From Candidatus Omnitrophota bacterium (GTDB lineage: Bacteria; Omnitrophota; Gorgyraeia; Gorgyraeales; Gorgyraeaceae), in assembly GCA_026387215.1 (NCBI GenBank), contig JAPLMC010000079.1, positions 8,485 through 14,120 of the forward strand: DNA of 5,636 nt, written 5' to 3'. A program made the translations under genes and the position numbers. Shown here piece by piece: positions 1-5,636 of this stretch. A model generated the notes under the pieces. It worked only from the letters and a program-made list of their open reading frames with translations. It had not been told where the DNA came from and ran no database searches. Every line of letters begins with the position of its first letter. The first letter of the stretch is position 1.

Positions 1-1932
1 AATAATAATATTAGCCTGATGCGAACCAAGAGTCTCTACCATATACCCCATGCCTTTTTCTTTGCTGGAACCGATAGCAACTGCTATGCTATCCACATCT
101 TTATTATTTAAAAGTTTTTCTTCTATCTTCCTAACGCTAGAATCTGTTATCTCAAGCCTTGTGCCTGTCATGAGATTAACCTTCATGGCAAATTCGCGCT
201 GGTCTATCTTGGGCATAAACTCCTTATTAAGGAACTGAAATATGATCATGCTGAATAAAAATAGGATAAGAGCTCCGAATATTACTAATTTTTTATTTTT
301 TAACGCAACTGGCAAAGACTTGCCATATACAGTTCCCATCCATTTAACTAATTTAAACTCTGAGCCTTCTGCCATAGGCGCTGCCTTGCTAGAGCCAGGC
401 TTCTTCTTGTTACCTAGGGTTACAAACAAAGGAATTAATGCTAAAGACACATACAATGAAGCCATAAGAGAGTACGTGACAGTTATGGCAACTTCTTTAA
501 AGAGCTGGCCTGCAATGCCTGTAACAAATATCATAGGTAAAAATACAACTACTGTTGTCATGACAGAGCCCCATATAGGGCTTTCAACCTCATTTGCGCC
601 AATTCTTGCAGCCTCTTTTAATTCTTTTCCGGCCTGAATATGATTTGATATATTCTCAATAACCACAATACCAGCATCTACAAGCATACCTATACCTAAA
701 GCAAGCCCGCCAAGAGAAAGCATGTTCAGCGAAATGCCGCTAAAATACATAAGTGTAAATGTAATCATTATTGAGATAGGAATAGACATAGCAACTATCA
801 GTGCAGGCTTTAACTTCTTTAAAAATAACCACAAAACCAGGAATGCTAAAAGCCCACCCTGCCATGCAGCGTCTCCAACGTCCCTAATGGATTTTCTGAT
901 AAAAATAGACTGGTCATATACTATATTTAAATTTATACCTTTAGGTAAGTCTTTCTTTATATCATTAAGCCGCTTCTTTACGTTATCCGCCACCTGCAAT
1001 GTATTAGAACCTGCCTGTTTCAAAATAGATACCGATATATTTTCCTTCCCATTAAACCTGGAAATACTGGTACGTTCCTGGAACGTATCTTTTACTTCTC
1101 CGACATCTTTCAGGTATACAAGCCTAACCATTTCTTCTTTTTTCTTTTGAGACTCCAGACTTTCTGAAATAGGCCTCTGACCTTCAGGCTCGTCAGCCCC
1201 TACAACCGTATCCTTTATCTGAGAGATTATTTCAAACTCCCCTATTGTGCGTATCAGATATTCGTAAAAATGCTCTTCTATGTTGCCTGCGGGATAATTA
1301 AGATTTGAGGATTTTAACGCTTCCACTATTTTATTTATCCCTACACCTGATGCCCTCAGCCTTGCCTGGTCAATTGATACAACTATTTCTCTATCTAGCC
1401 CGCCTGTTATATTACATGAGGCAACGCCAGGCACTTTTTCAAGTTCATCCTTTATAAATTTTCTTGTAAGCTTTAAAAGTTCCGAGGGTGTCTTCTCTCC
1501 TGTAACGCTAAGAGTCATTACAGGAAGTTCAAATGGATTGAACTTCATTACTATAGGATCTGCTGAACCCAGAGGAAGTCTTTCCTTCACAAGGTCTATT
1601 TTTTCCCTTACGCCTAGTGAAGCAAAGTCCATATTTGTTCCCCAATTAAATTCTGTTGTTACAATGGAAATGCCTTCCTTTGAAGCAGAGCTGATCCGCT
1701 TAAGACTGCCTACAGTGCCGACCGCTTCTTCTATGATTTTAGTTATAAGGGTTTCTACTTCTTCTGGAGCGGCGTTTTCATACGTTGTTACAATGGTAAG
1801 TTGAGGGTAAGAAATGGCTGGAAATAATTCCTGAGGCAGCCTGCCTAGAGAGATCAGGCCCATAAGCACAATCCCCAGGAAAATCATTATTACAGTTACA
1901 GGTTTATTTATTGAAAGGTCTGGTAGCTTCAT
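1..1932 (-). CDS. RND-family efflux pump, HAE/AcrB type, inner-membrane subunit (C-terminal part cut by window edge)
   Basis: Proton-driven inner-membrane transporter that would move drugs, lipids or other small molecules into the exit duct encoded by the same operon. The window shows the first 644 residues; AcrB-type pumps have about 1030-1050, so roughly 60% is present, with no stop before the edge. The start MKLPDLSINKPV is typical of the family. TM1 spans about 11-31, followed by a periplasmic porter region of about 35-345 with the family motif RLPQELFP near its start. TM2 is about 357-371, TM3 378-397, TM4 405-426, TM5 453-473, TM6 481-506 and TM7 549-567, and the second porter half begins at NKEFMPKID (569-577). 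TM4 carries VDAGIVVIEN (418-427): one aspartate (D419) where AcrB has two. A charged segment at about 245-267 has no counterpart of that length in AcrB. The ATG overlaps the adaptor stop codon, so translation is probably coupled. Substrate cannot be told. Confidence 0.95.
   Translation of the reverse strand, partial: MKLPDLSINKPVTVIMIFLGIVLMGLISLGRLPQELFPAISYPQLTIVTTYENAAPEEVETLITKIIEEAVGTVGSLKRISSASKEGISIVTTEFNWGTNMDFASLGVREKIDLVKERLPLGSADPIVMKFNPFELPVMTLSVTGEKTPSELLKLTRKFIKDELEKVPGVASCNITGGLDREIVVSIDQARLRASGVGINKIVEALKSSNLNYPAGNIEEHFYEYLIRTIGEFEIISQIKDTVVGADEPEGQRPISESLESQKKKEEMVRLVYLKDVGEVKDTFQERTSISRFNGKENISVSILKQAGSNTLQVADNVKKRLNDIKKDLPKGINLNIVYDQSIFIRKSIRDVGDAAWQGGLLAFLVLWLFLKKLKPALIVAMSIPISIMITFTLMYFSGISLNMLSLGGLALGIGMLVDAGIVVIENISNHIQAGKELKEAARIGANEVESPIWGSVMTTVVVFLPMIFVTGIAGQLFKEVAITVTYSLMASLYVSLALIPLFVTLGNKKKPGSSKAAPMAEGSEFKLVKWMGTVYGKSLPVALKNKKLVIFGALILFLFSMIIFQFLNKEFMPKIDQREFAMKVNLMTGTRLEITDSSVRKIEEKLLNNKDVDSIAVAIGSSKEKGMGYMVETLGSHQANIII
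1929..1932 (-). promoter_or_regulatory. ATGA stop/start overlap coupling adaptor and pump translation
   Basis: On the minus strand the four bases ATGA hold both the pump's ATG (1932-1930) and the adaptor's TGA stop (1931-1929). The nearest purine-rich AGGA lies about 15 nt before the ATG, which is far for independent ribosome binding. Terminating ribosomes probably restart on the pump gene, which would keep adaptor and pump production linked. Confidence 0.8.
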
Positions 1933-3146
1933 TGAGCTTGATTATTTTCCTGGACTTCTATAACTTGAACAGGCATCTCTTCTTTTAGTTCCTGAGGAGT
2001 TTCTGTAACTACCAATTCACCTTCGCTGATACCTTCTCCTATAACAGAATAATCTGTAGTAACATATTCTACTTTGACCGGCTTAATACGCACTTTATTT
2101 TGCTCATCAACCACAGATACGGTATATCCTTCATCTTTTTTGTTAAGGCTCAGACTGGGGATAACTATCGCATTACTAAATTCAGCGACTGTTATCATAG
2201 CTCTTGCAAACATTCCAGGCAAAAGTTGAGCGTCCGGATTAGAAAGCTTAACTTTAGCAATTAATGTCCTGGACTTCCCTTCTATAAGAGGATATACATA
2301 ATCTACTTTGCCTTCAAATACTACCCCGGAATGCGCATCCACTGTAACTATGACTTTCTGTCCGAGCGTAACTTTATCAATATCCTTCTCCACTACGCCA
2401 AGTTCCACGAACACATCTTTTACATCATAAATAGTTGCTATCTTATTGTTTGGTGTTACAAATTCTCCTGCCTCAGCTTCTCTGACGCCAAGAACTCCTT
2501 CGCGAAACGCATAAAGATCTGTTTTTTTAAGCTCCGTCTCTGCTGACTTAAGCTCCACCTCTGCTGACTTAGACTGCTCACTAGCGCCTTTTGCTTCCAG
2601 CTCCACTTCTTCCAATTTTGCCTTTATAATACCTCCTATATCATAAAGATTCTTATACATCTCATATTTCTTTTTTGCAGCAAGAGCTTGCGTCTTTGTA
2701 GACTCTAGCTTACTTTTTGCATATTCTACTTTTAATTGCGCGTCTTTTTTATAAATAGACGCTATTATCTCGCCTTCATTTACCATATCGCCTTCTCTGA
2801 AATTTATAGACTCTATAACACCGTTAACTTCAAACTTAAGAGGTATCTCTAATGCGCCTTTTACTGTGCCCATAACAGGGAGATCATCTTTAAAATCCAT
2901 AAGCGCTATTTTATAACACCTCACAGGAATAGTTTCTTTCTGTTCCTCTCCGCCACTTGCTGCTAGATCAGGCCCTGCCTGTTTTTTAGTTCCAGTCTTC
3001 GCAAACATTGCGCTTACAGCCTGCTTTAAAGAAGCAAAATCCTTGATATGCTCTTTTTTAGCCAATGTCTTTAGCCACATTATGCTAAAAGCTATAACCC
3101 ATAAAATTATAAAGCCTATAATTAAAAATTTTAATTTATTTTTCAT
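1929..3146 (-). CDS. RND periplasmic adaptor (membrane fusion protein, HlyD/AcrA family)
   Basis: Periplasmic adaptor that bridges the RND pump and the TolC-type channel of this operon; 405 residues. A hydrophobic segment at about 7-25 follows a lysine-rich start. No lipobox cysteine follows it, so the protein is probably held by an N-terminal membrane anchor, not by lipid as in AcrA. A variable linker (about 30-75) comes next. The first half of the lipoyl/barrel-sandwich domain is about 97-134 (FEVNGVIESINFREGDMV), a coiled-coil hairpin about 135-208, and the second lipoyl half about 209-242 (REAEAGEFVTPNN). The beta-barrel is about 243-320, with the family signature LLPGMFARAMI (308-318), and the membrane-proximal domain about 325-398. 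At the hairpin tip, the positions of the RLS docking motif read M163, L167 and I174. Two near-identical heptads occur at 193-206. The ATG is supported by GAGGAG just upstream and lies 12 nt after the channel gene's stop. Confidence 0.95.
   Translation of the reverse strand: MKNKLKFLIIGFIILWVIAFSIMWLKTLAKKEHIKDFASLKQAVSAMFAKTGTKKQAGPDLAASGGEEQKETIPVRCYKIALMDFKDDLPVMGTVKGALEIPLKFEVNGVIESINFREGDMVNEGEIIASIYKKDAQLKVEYAKSKLESTKTQALAAKKKYEMYKNLYDIGGIIKAKLEEVELEAKGASEQSKSAEVELKSAETELKKTDLYAFREGVLGVREAEAGEFVTPNNKIATIYDVKDVFVELGVVEKDIDKVTLGQKVIVTVDAHSGVVFEGKVDYVYPLIEGKSRTLIAKVKLSNPDAQLLPGMFARAMITVAEFSNAIVIPSLSLNKKDEGYTVSVVDEQNKVRIKPVKVEYVTTDYSVIGEGISEGELVVTETPQELKEEMPVQVIEVQENNQAQ
2527..2568. repeat. 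21-bp tandem duplication (two copies, 19/21 identical) in the adaptor hairpin
   Basis: Two head-to-tail 21-nt copies, 2527-2547 and 2548-2568, differ at only two bases. They lie in frame in the adaptor gene and encode KSAEVEL and KSAETEL (residues 193-206), exactly one coiled-coil heptad each. This looks like a recent in-frame heptad duplication in the returning helix of the hairpin. Confidence 0.85.
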
Positions 3147-3149
3147 ATT

Positions 3150-3155
3150 CTCCTC
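3150..3155 (-). promoter_or_regulatory. Ribosome binding site of the adaptor gene
   Basis: GAGGAG on the minus strand lies directly after the stop codon of the TolC-type gene and 3 nt before the adaptor ATG at 3146. The spacing is short but the match is good. It fixes this ATG as the start and implies no separate promoter between the two genes. Confidence 0.75.
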
Positions 3156-3158
3156 TTT

Positions 3159-4991
3159 TTATTTTGTATTGGCCAATTTAAAATTCTCATCGTCTAGAAA
3201 CAGCGCGTATCCCGTAGCTTTGTTTAACTTTGCCAGAGATTGATACAAACTTCCAAGCGTTTCTATATAATAAGCCTTCTCATCTGTAAGGCCCATATAA
3301 GCCTGAGCCAATTCTGAAAGAGATACTTCGTTTAATTCTGCGCGCGATTTAATGACCTTAAGTTCCTCTTCTTTGTATTTAATTTTATTGAGATTTGACA
3401 TTATTTGAACTAAGCCTTTTTTATAATTTAAATATGATTCCTTCACCTCTTTAATAATACTATCTCTTACCTGCTCTAATTCATCCTTTGCTTTTTTATA
3501 TCCTATCTCTGCAGATTTCTCTTCAGAAAAATGTTGAAGCCCATCCAATAGACCAAGTTCTACAGATTTAGTAACAGATTCCGTCCTAGATGACTGACCA
3601 TGTTTCTGGCTTGTCTTATCCTTTGTAAAAGCAGTAGAAAGAGTATTACCGCCTAATGGTTTTGATGCCTTGAGACCTATATACCAATCGTTCCCCATAG
3701 TCATAGATTCGGTTTCGTACGCTCCGCCAGACTTGCCATATGTTCCGGTAAGGTCTACCTTAAGTTGATTTTTACTTTCCGTTATCTTGCGTTCATAATC
3801 ATTAAATTCCAACATATACTCTTTTGATTTAAGATCTGGCCTAAACCTAAAAGCTGAATCTATACATTCCTCTAAAGTTATCTCTACAACAATTGGCTCC
3901 AGGTCTTTTCCAGGCTCTTTATCTATTGTCTCTATTGCATTTTCTCCTTCCTTAATATTAACTGCCTGCGCCAGAGTAAGCTTTGCCATAGCTAATTCAT
4001 TCTCGCTGGATATAACCTGGTAATTTATCTGCTGCATCTGAGATTCTAGTTGCAAAAATTCTGCTCTGGTAATCAAGCCAAGTTCAAGCCTCTTCTTGGC
4101 TTGAGTAAAGATACTGTCTGTCTCTTCTAGAAGAGTTTTATGTAATTTTAAATCCATCTTGTTAGCCATATACGCATAAAACGCCAGCTCTACTTCGCCC
4201 CTTAAATCTTGCAAAGCTTTTTCATAATTTGATGTTGATGCCTTCAGGTTGCTCATGGCCTGCTCAACTGCATATTTAAGCCTCCAACCATAATACAGCG
4301 GATATTCAAACTTAAGCTTGTATTCTTTATCTGTAAAATCCTGTGTTGTGCCTGCAGTCTTTCCTGTAGTTTCCAGATAATTCATGCTAGCTGCTGGATA
4401 AAGTGCGCGCCTGGCTTCCCTTATTTTGAGTTTTGATAGCTCTATTTCTTCCTGGGCTATTTTTGCAGCCATATGATTTTCCAATGCTATATCTATTGCG
4501 TCATTTATTCCTAAATTTACATGTTTTCGACTCGCAGAATTTACCCCAAGCGAAGCTGAAGTATCTGCTCGAAACTCTGAGCTTGTTAAAGAGTCAGGCC
4601 TAGAGTTATCAATCTCAAATATAATTGGCACATCTATCCATAAATCCTTATCTCCTAATTTTTCAGGAAACGGCTGATATCTTTTATATAGCCAGACTGT
4701 TTTCAAACATAAACCATCTAACTCTCTGCTGCCAGAAGATTCTGAGACATAGACATCCTTAAGCTCTCCCCATGGAGAAAGAAAAAGTTTTAGCTTCACT
4801 TCGCCTTTTGAGTTAGATAAAATAGTTGAATCTGGTTTTTGGATAGAATTGTGAATATCTTTGGATAAATCTACTATATATTGCGTTATATCTTCTTGAG
4901 ATTGATTATACGGATATGATATGGTAGGATTTATTGCTGTAACTGCATTAAATAAAAAGAAATAAAACAATATGATACGCTTCAGATACAT
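3159..4991 (-). CDS. TolC-family outer-membrane efflux protein with an N-terminal TonB C-terminal-like domain
   Basis: Outer-membrane exit duct of the tripartite pump, presumably a trimer; 610 residues, against about 420-490 for typical TolC-family members. Residues 1-19 form a Sec signal peptide (K4-R5, hydrophobic core, likely cleavage after VTA); no lipobox follows. Residues about 36-127 resemble the TonB C-terminal domain: GEVKLKLFLSPWGELKDV, then SESSG (83-87), LD (91-92), a PFP turn (107-109) and a closing strand IDVPIIFEI (119-127). A Ser/Asp-rich linker covers about 128-157. The two TolC repeats follow. Repeat 1 is about 158-355 (INDAIDIALEN; beta strands around 200-235 with PLYYGW; long helices with GLITRAEFLQLESQ). 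Repeat 2 is about 366-597 (ITLEECIDSAFRFRPDLK; strands around 408-485; LSELAQAYMGLTDEK). It is first in the operon, just after a strong promoter, with AGGAG 6 nt before the ATG. The OMF assignment is secure; the role of the extra domain is unknown. Confidence 0.95.
   Translation of the reverse strand: MYLKRIILFYFFLFNAVTAINPTISYPYNQSQEDITQYIVDLSKDIHNSIQKPDSTILSNSKGEVKLKLFLSPWGELKDVYVSESSGSRELDGLCLKTVWLYKRYQPFPEKLGDKDLWIDVPIIFEIDNSRPDSLTSSEFRADTSASLGVNSASRKHVNLGINDAIDIALENHMAAKIAQEEIELSKLKIREARRALYPAASMNYLETTGKTAGTTQDFTDKEYKLKFEYPLYYGWRLKYAVEQAMSNLKASTSNYEKALQDLRGEVELAFYAYMANKMDLKLHKTLLEETDSIFTQAKKRLELGLITRAEFLQLESQMQQINYQVISSENELAMAKLTLAQAVNIKEGENAIETIDKEPGKDLEPIVVEITLEECIDSAFRFRPDLKSKEYMLEFNDYERKITESKNQLKVDLTGTYGKSGGAYETESMTMGNDWYIGLKASKPLGGNTLSTAFTKDKTSQKHGQSSRTESVTKSVELGLLDGLQHFSEEKSAEIGYKKAKDELEQVRDSIIKEVKESYLNYKKGLVQIMSNLNKIKYKEEELKVIKSRAELNEVSLSELAQAYMGLTDEKAYYIETLGSLYQSLAKLNKATGYALFLDDENFKLANTK
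4611..4886 (-). other. TonB_C-like domain region inside the TolC-type protein
   Basis: Codes for residues about 36-127 of the channel protein. The pattern fits the TonB/TolA-type C-terminal fold: a leading amphipathic segment, G63-EVKLKL strand, G75 turn, KDVYVSESSG strand and loop, a helix beginning at L91-D92, a proline-bearing turn at 107-109, and a final strand ending in IIFEI. In ordinary TonB proteins this domain sits at the C-terminus, is anchored to the inner membrane, and touches the TonB box of outer-membrane receptors. Here it follows a signal peptide and would be tethered to the periplasmic side of an outer-membrane channel. Recognition is by eye from motif spacing; TolA's C-terminal domain is a related alternative. 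Confidence 0.75.
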
Positions 4992-4997
4992 CTCTTT

Positions 4998-5002
4998 CTC
5001 CT
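4998..5002 (-). promoter_or_regulatory. Ribosome binding site of the TolC-type gene
   Basis: AGGAG on the minus strand lies 6 nt before the ATG at 4991, near-ideal strength and spacing. It supports this start, which is also the one that gives a proper signal peptide. Confidence 0.85.
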
Positions 5003-5012
5003 ATGTTTGAGA

Positions 5013-5041
5013 AGTATATCATATTATTATTATTTTGTCAA
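5013..5041 (-). promoter_or_regulatory. Sigma70-type promoter of the efflux operon
   Basis: On the minus strand, TTGACA (5041-5036) is followed by a 17-bp A/T-rich spacer and TATACT (5018-5013). TGA directly before the -10 box gives an extended -10 (TGn). The -35 box matches the consensus at all six positions and the -10 box at five of six. Transcription would start near 5006, leaving a leader of only about 15 nt that carries the AGGAG ribosome site. There is no room for a riboswitch or attenuator after this start, so any control must act on the promoter itself or from upstream DNA. Confidence 0.85.
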
Positions 5042-5084
5042 CTGATACAGTTATGATATGGTTATAATGCTAAAATCATACATA

Positions 5085-5120
5085 ATCTTGACAAAGTTAC
5101 ATTGTAAGTTTTGTCAAGAT
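5085..5120. repeat. 36-bp inverted repeat between the ROK gene and the efflux promoter: candidate operator or weak terminator
   Basis: Eleven bases, ATCTTGACAAA (5085-5095), are perfectly repeated in inverse at 5110-5120. The dyad continues inward with TTAC (5097-5100) against GTAA (5104-5107) around a 3-nt centre, with a small bulge. It begins 16 nt after the ROK stop codon and ends about 44 bp upstream of the promoter's -35 box. As RNA from the ROK gene it would form a hairpin, but no run of U follows, so it is a poor intrinsic terminator. As DNA, the symmetric arms would suit a dimeric repressor or activator. The 9-mer TTGACAAAA of the arm recurs over the -35 box (5033-5041). Confidence 0.6.
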
Positions 5121-5136
5121 ACTTGGGAAAAAGCTT

Positions 5137-5636
5137 TTAGGCTTGCACAAAAACGTCTCTTATTACAACGCTTGCAGCGCCTAATGCCACAGAGTCTTCT
5201 CCAAGCCTTGCAGGTATTATTTTAACAATATTCGCTGGTTCTTCAAATGCCCATTTTCTTACAGTCCTTCTTAAAGGTTCTAGAAGCAGATTTCCTGCTT
5301 TTTCAATGCCTCCACCAATTATTACTATCTCAGGATTAAATAAATTTACAAGATATGCAATTCTTATCCCTAGATTCACGGCTCCGTCTTCCAAAAGTTC
5401 TATTGCAAGAGTATCACCTGTCTTTGCAGCTTCTATAATATGCTCTACTCTAAGATTGTCCAGTTTATTTCCATCGCAAAATTCAAGTATATTTGTCTTC
5501 ACATCATCTTCTTTTATGAGTTTTTTAACCTGGCTAACAAGTCCAAGATCAAGGCCTGTAGGAAAAAGAAATGAAAGATTATTTGAAACCTGCAGGTATT
5601 CTCCGTTGCGCGGATAATTAATCCTTATCTCTCCTG
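5137..5636 (-). CDS. ROK-family protein (sugar kinase or NagC/XylR-type repressor), N-terminus cut by window edge
   Basis: The reading frame is open to the window edge; 165 complete codons plus a stop (TAA) are visible, about the C-terminal half of a ROK protein (usually about 300-400 residues). Numbering from the first complete codon, a helix with IIEAAKTGD lies around 66-74. The ROK signature stretch LVNLFNPEIVIIGGG ends in GGG at 107-109, and the typical end ARLGEDSVALGAA lies at 142-154. The family either phosphorylates hexoses or N-acetyl sugars with ATP, or binds sugars as a repressor with an added N-terminal helix-turn-helix. The part that would decide, including the DxGxT phosphate loop and the catalytic Asp, is off the window. 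The usual zinc motif CxCGxxGCxE is not seen in the 106 residues before GGG, where there is only one cysteine (residue 53). Same strand as the efflux operon but separated from it by a 145-bp gap with its own promoter. Confidence 0.88.
   Translation of the reverse strand, partial: GEIRINYPRNGEYLQVSNNLSFLFPTGLDLGLVSQVKKLIKEDDVKTNILEFCDGNKLDNLRVEHIIEAAKTGDTLAIELLEDGAVNLGIRIAYLVNLFNPEIVIIGGGIEKAGNLLLEPLRRTVRKWAFEEPANIVKIIPARLGEDSVALGAASVVIRDVFVQA

Noticed and set aside
50..1804. Four plus-strand open frames of 62-142 codons in the left third
   Set aside because: They lie opposite the RND gene, whose minus-strand frame is unbroken and carries family motifs throughout; none has a ribosome site or a recognisable protein pattern.
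2331..3243. Two plus-strand open frames opposite the adaptor gene and the 3' end of the channel gene
   Set aside because: They are antisense to well-supported genes and their products show no family features; Phe/Ile-rich translations come from reading Lys/Glu-rich codons backwards.
5021..5032. ATT triplet run in the promoter spacer, also seen as AAT at bases 1-9
   Set aside because: These are short low-complexity runs, one in a promoter spacer and one within the RND coding frame; too short and AT-rich to mean a shared element.
5040..5052. Small dyad AACTG-ATA-CAGTT overlapping the -35 box
   Set aside because: Five-base arms are expected by chance about once in a gap of this size and AT content, so it is not called as an operator, though its position is suggestive.
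5063..5068. Plus-strand TATAAT in the intergenic gap as a promoter reading toward the ROK gene
   Set aside because: There is no -35 match at a suitable distance, the TG upstream is one base out of place for an extended -10, and it would drive only antisense RNA.
5129..5138. Palindrome AAAAGCTTTT at the ROK stop codon
   Set aside because: It is an AT-rich 10-bp palindrome with no loop or U-run context for a terminator, and is likely chance.
5500..5502. GTG as a possible start of the ROK gene, giving a 121-residue protein
   Set aside because: The same frame stays open upstream to the window edge, no good ribosome site precedes this GTG, and a ROK protein of 121 residues would lack the kinase and sugar-binding half.
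5306..5617. Plus-strand open frame opposite the ROK gene
   Set aside because: It is a shadow of the ROK reading frame, with no ribosome site and no recognisable motif.
1..5636. tRNA, rRNA, CRISPR arrays, insertion sequences or att sites
   Set aside because: No cloverleaf, repeat-spacer pattern, transposase frame or terminal repeats were seen; nearly all the window is coding on the minus strand.

Overview
The window comes from an AT-rich, diderm (Gram-negative-type) bacterium. An outer-membrane TolC-family channel, a periplasmic adaptor and an inner-membrane RND pump only make sense together in a cell with two membranes. Codon use looks uniform across all four genes and there is no sign of mobile DNA. 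The divergence from textbook proteobacterial homologues suggests a little-studied lineage, perhaps a candidate phylum such as Omnitrophota, but this is only an impression.

All genes lie on the minus strand, so transcription runs from high to low coordinates. Right edge (5137-5636): the C-terminal part of a ROK-family sugar kinase or repressor, with its start outside the window. The 145-bp gap that follows holds a 36-bp inverted repeat (5085-5120) and a near-consensus sigma70-type promoter (TTGACA, 17 bp, TATACT with extended -10; 5013-5041). Its predicted start lies about 15 nt before the next gene. Then comes a compact operon: a TolC-family outer-membrane protein (3159-4991), a membrane-fusion adaptor (1929-3146) and an RND pump of the HAE/AcrB type (1-1932, first 644 residues only). 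The first two genes are 12 nt apart, and the last two overlap by 4 nt (ATGA).

Together the three operon genes encode a complete tripartite efflux machine: a proton-driven inner-membrane pump, a periplasmic adaptor and an outer-membrane exit duct. The most unusual feature is in the exit duct. Between its signal peptide and the two TolC repeats sits a domain of about 92 residues that reads like the C-terminal domain of TonB, giving a TonB_C-TolC fusion. Two further departures fall at contact surfaces of the same machine: the adaptor's hairpin tip lacks the R and S of the RLS docking motif, and the pump has an extra charged segment of about 23 residues where AcrB has its short TolC-docking tip. 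I infer, without proof, that this assembly docks in a non-standard way. The pump also keeps only one of the two TM4 aspartates of AcrB, and the ROK protein lacks the usual zinc motif in the visible part.
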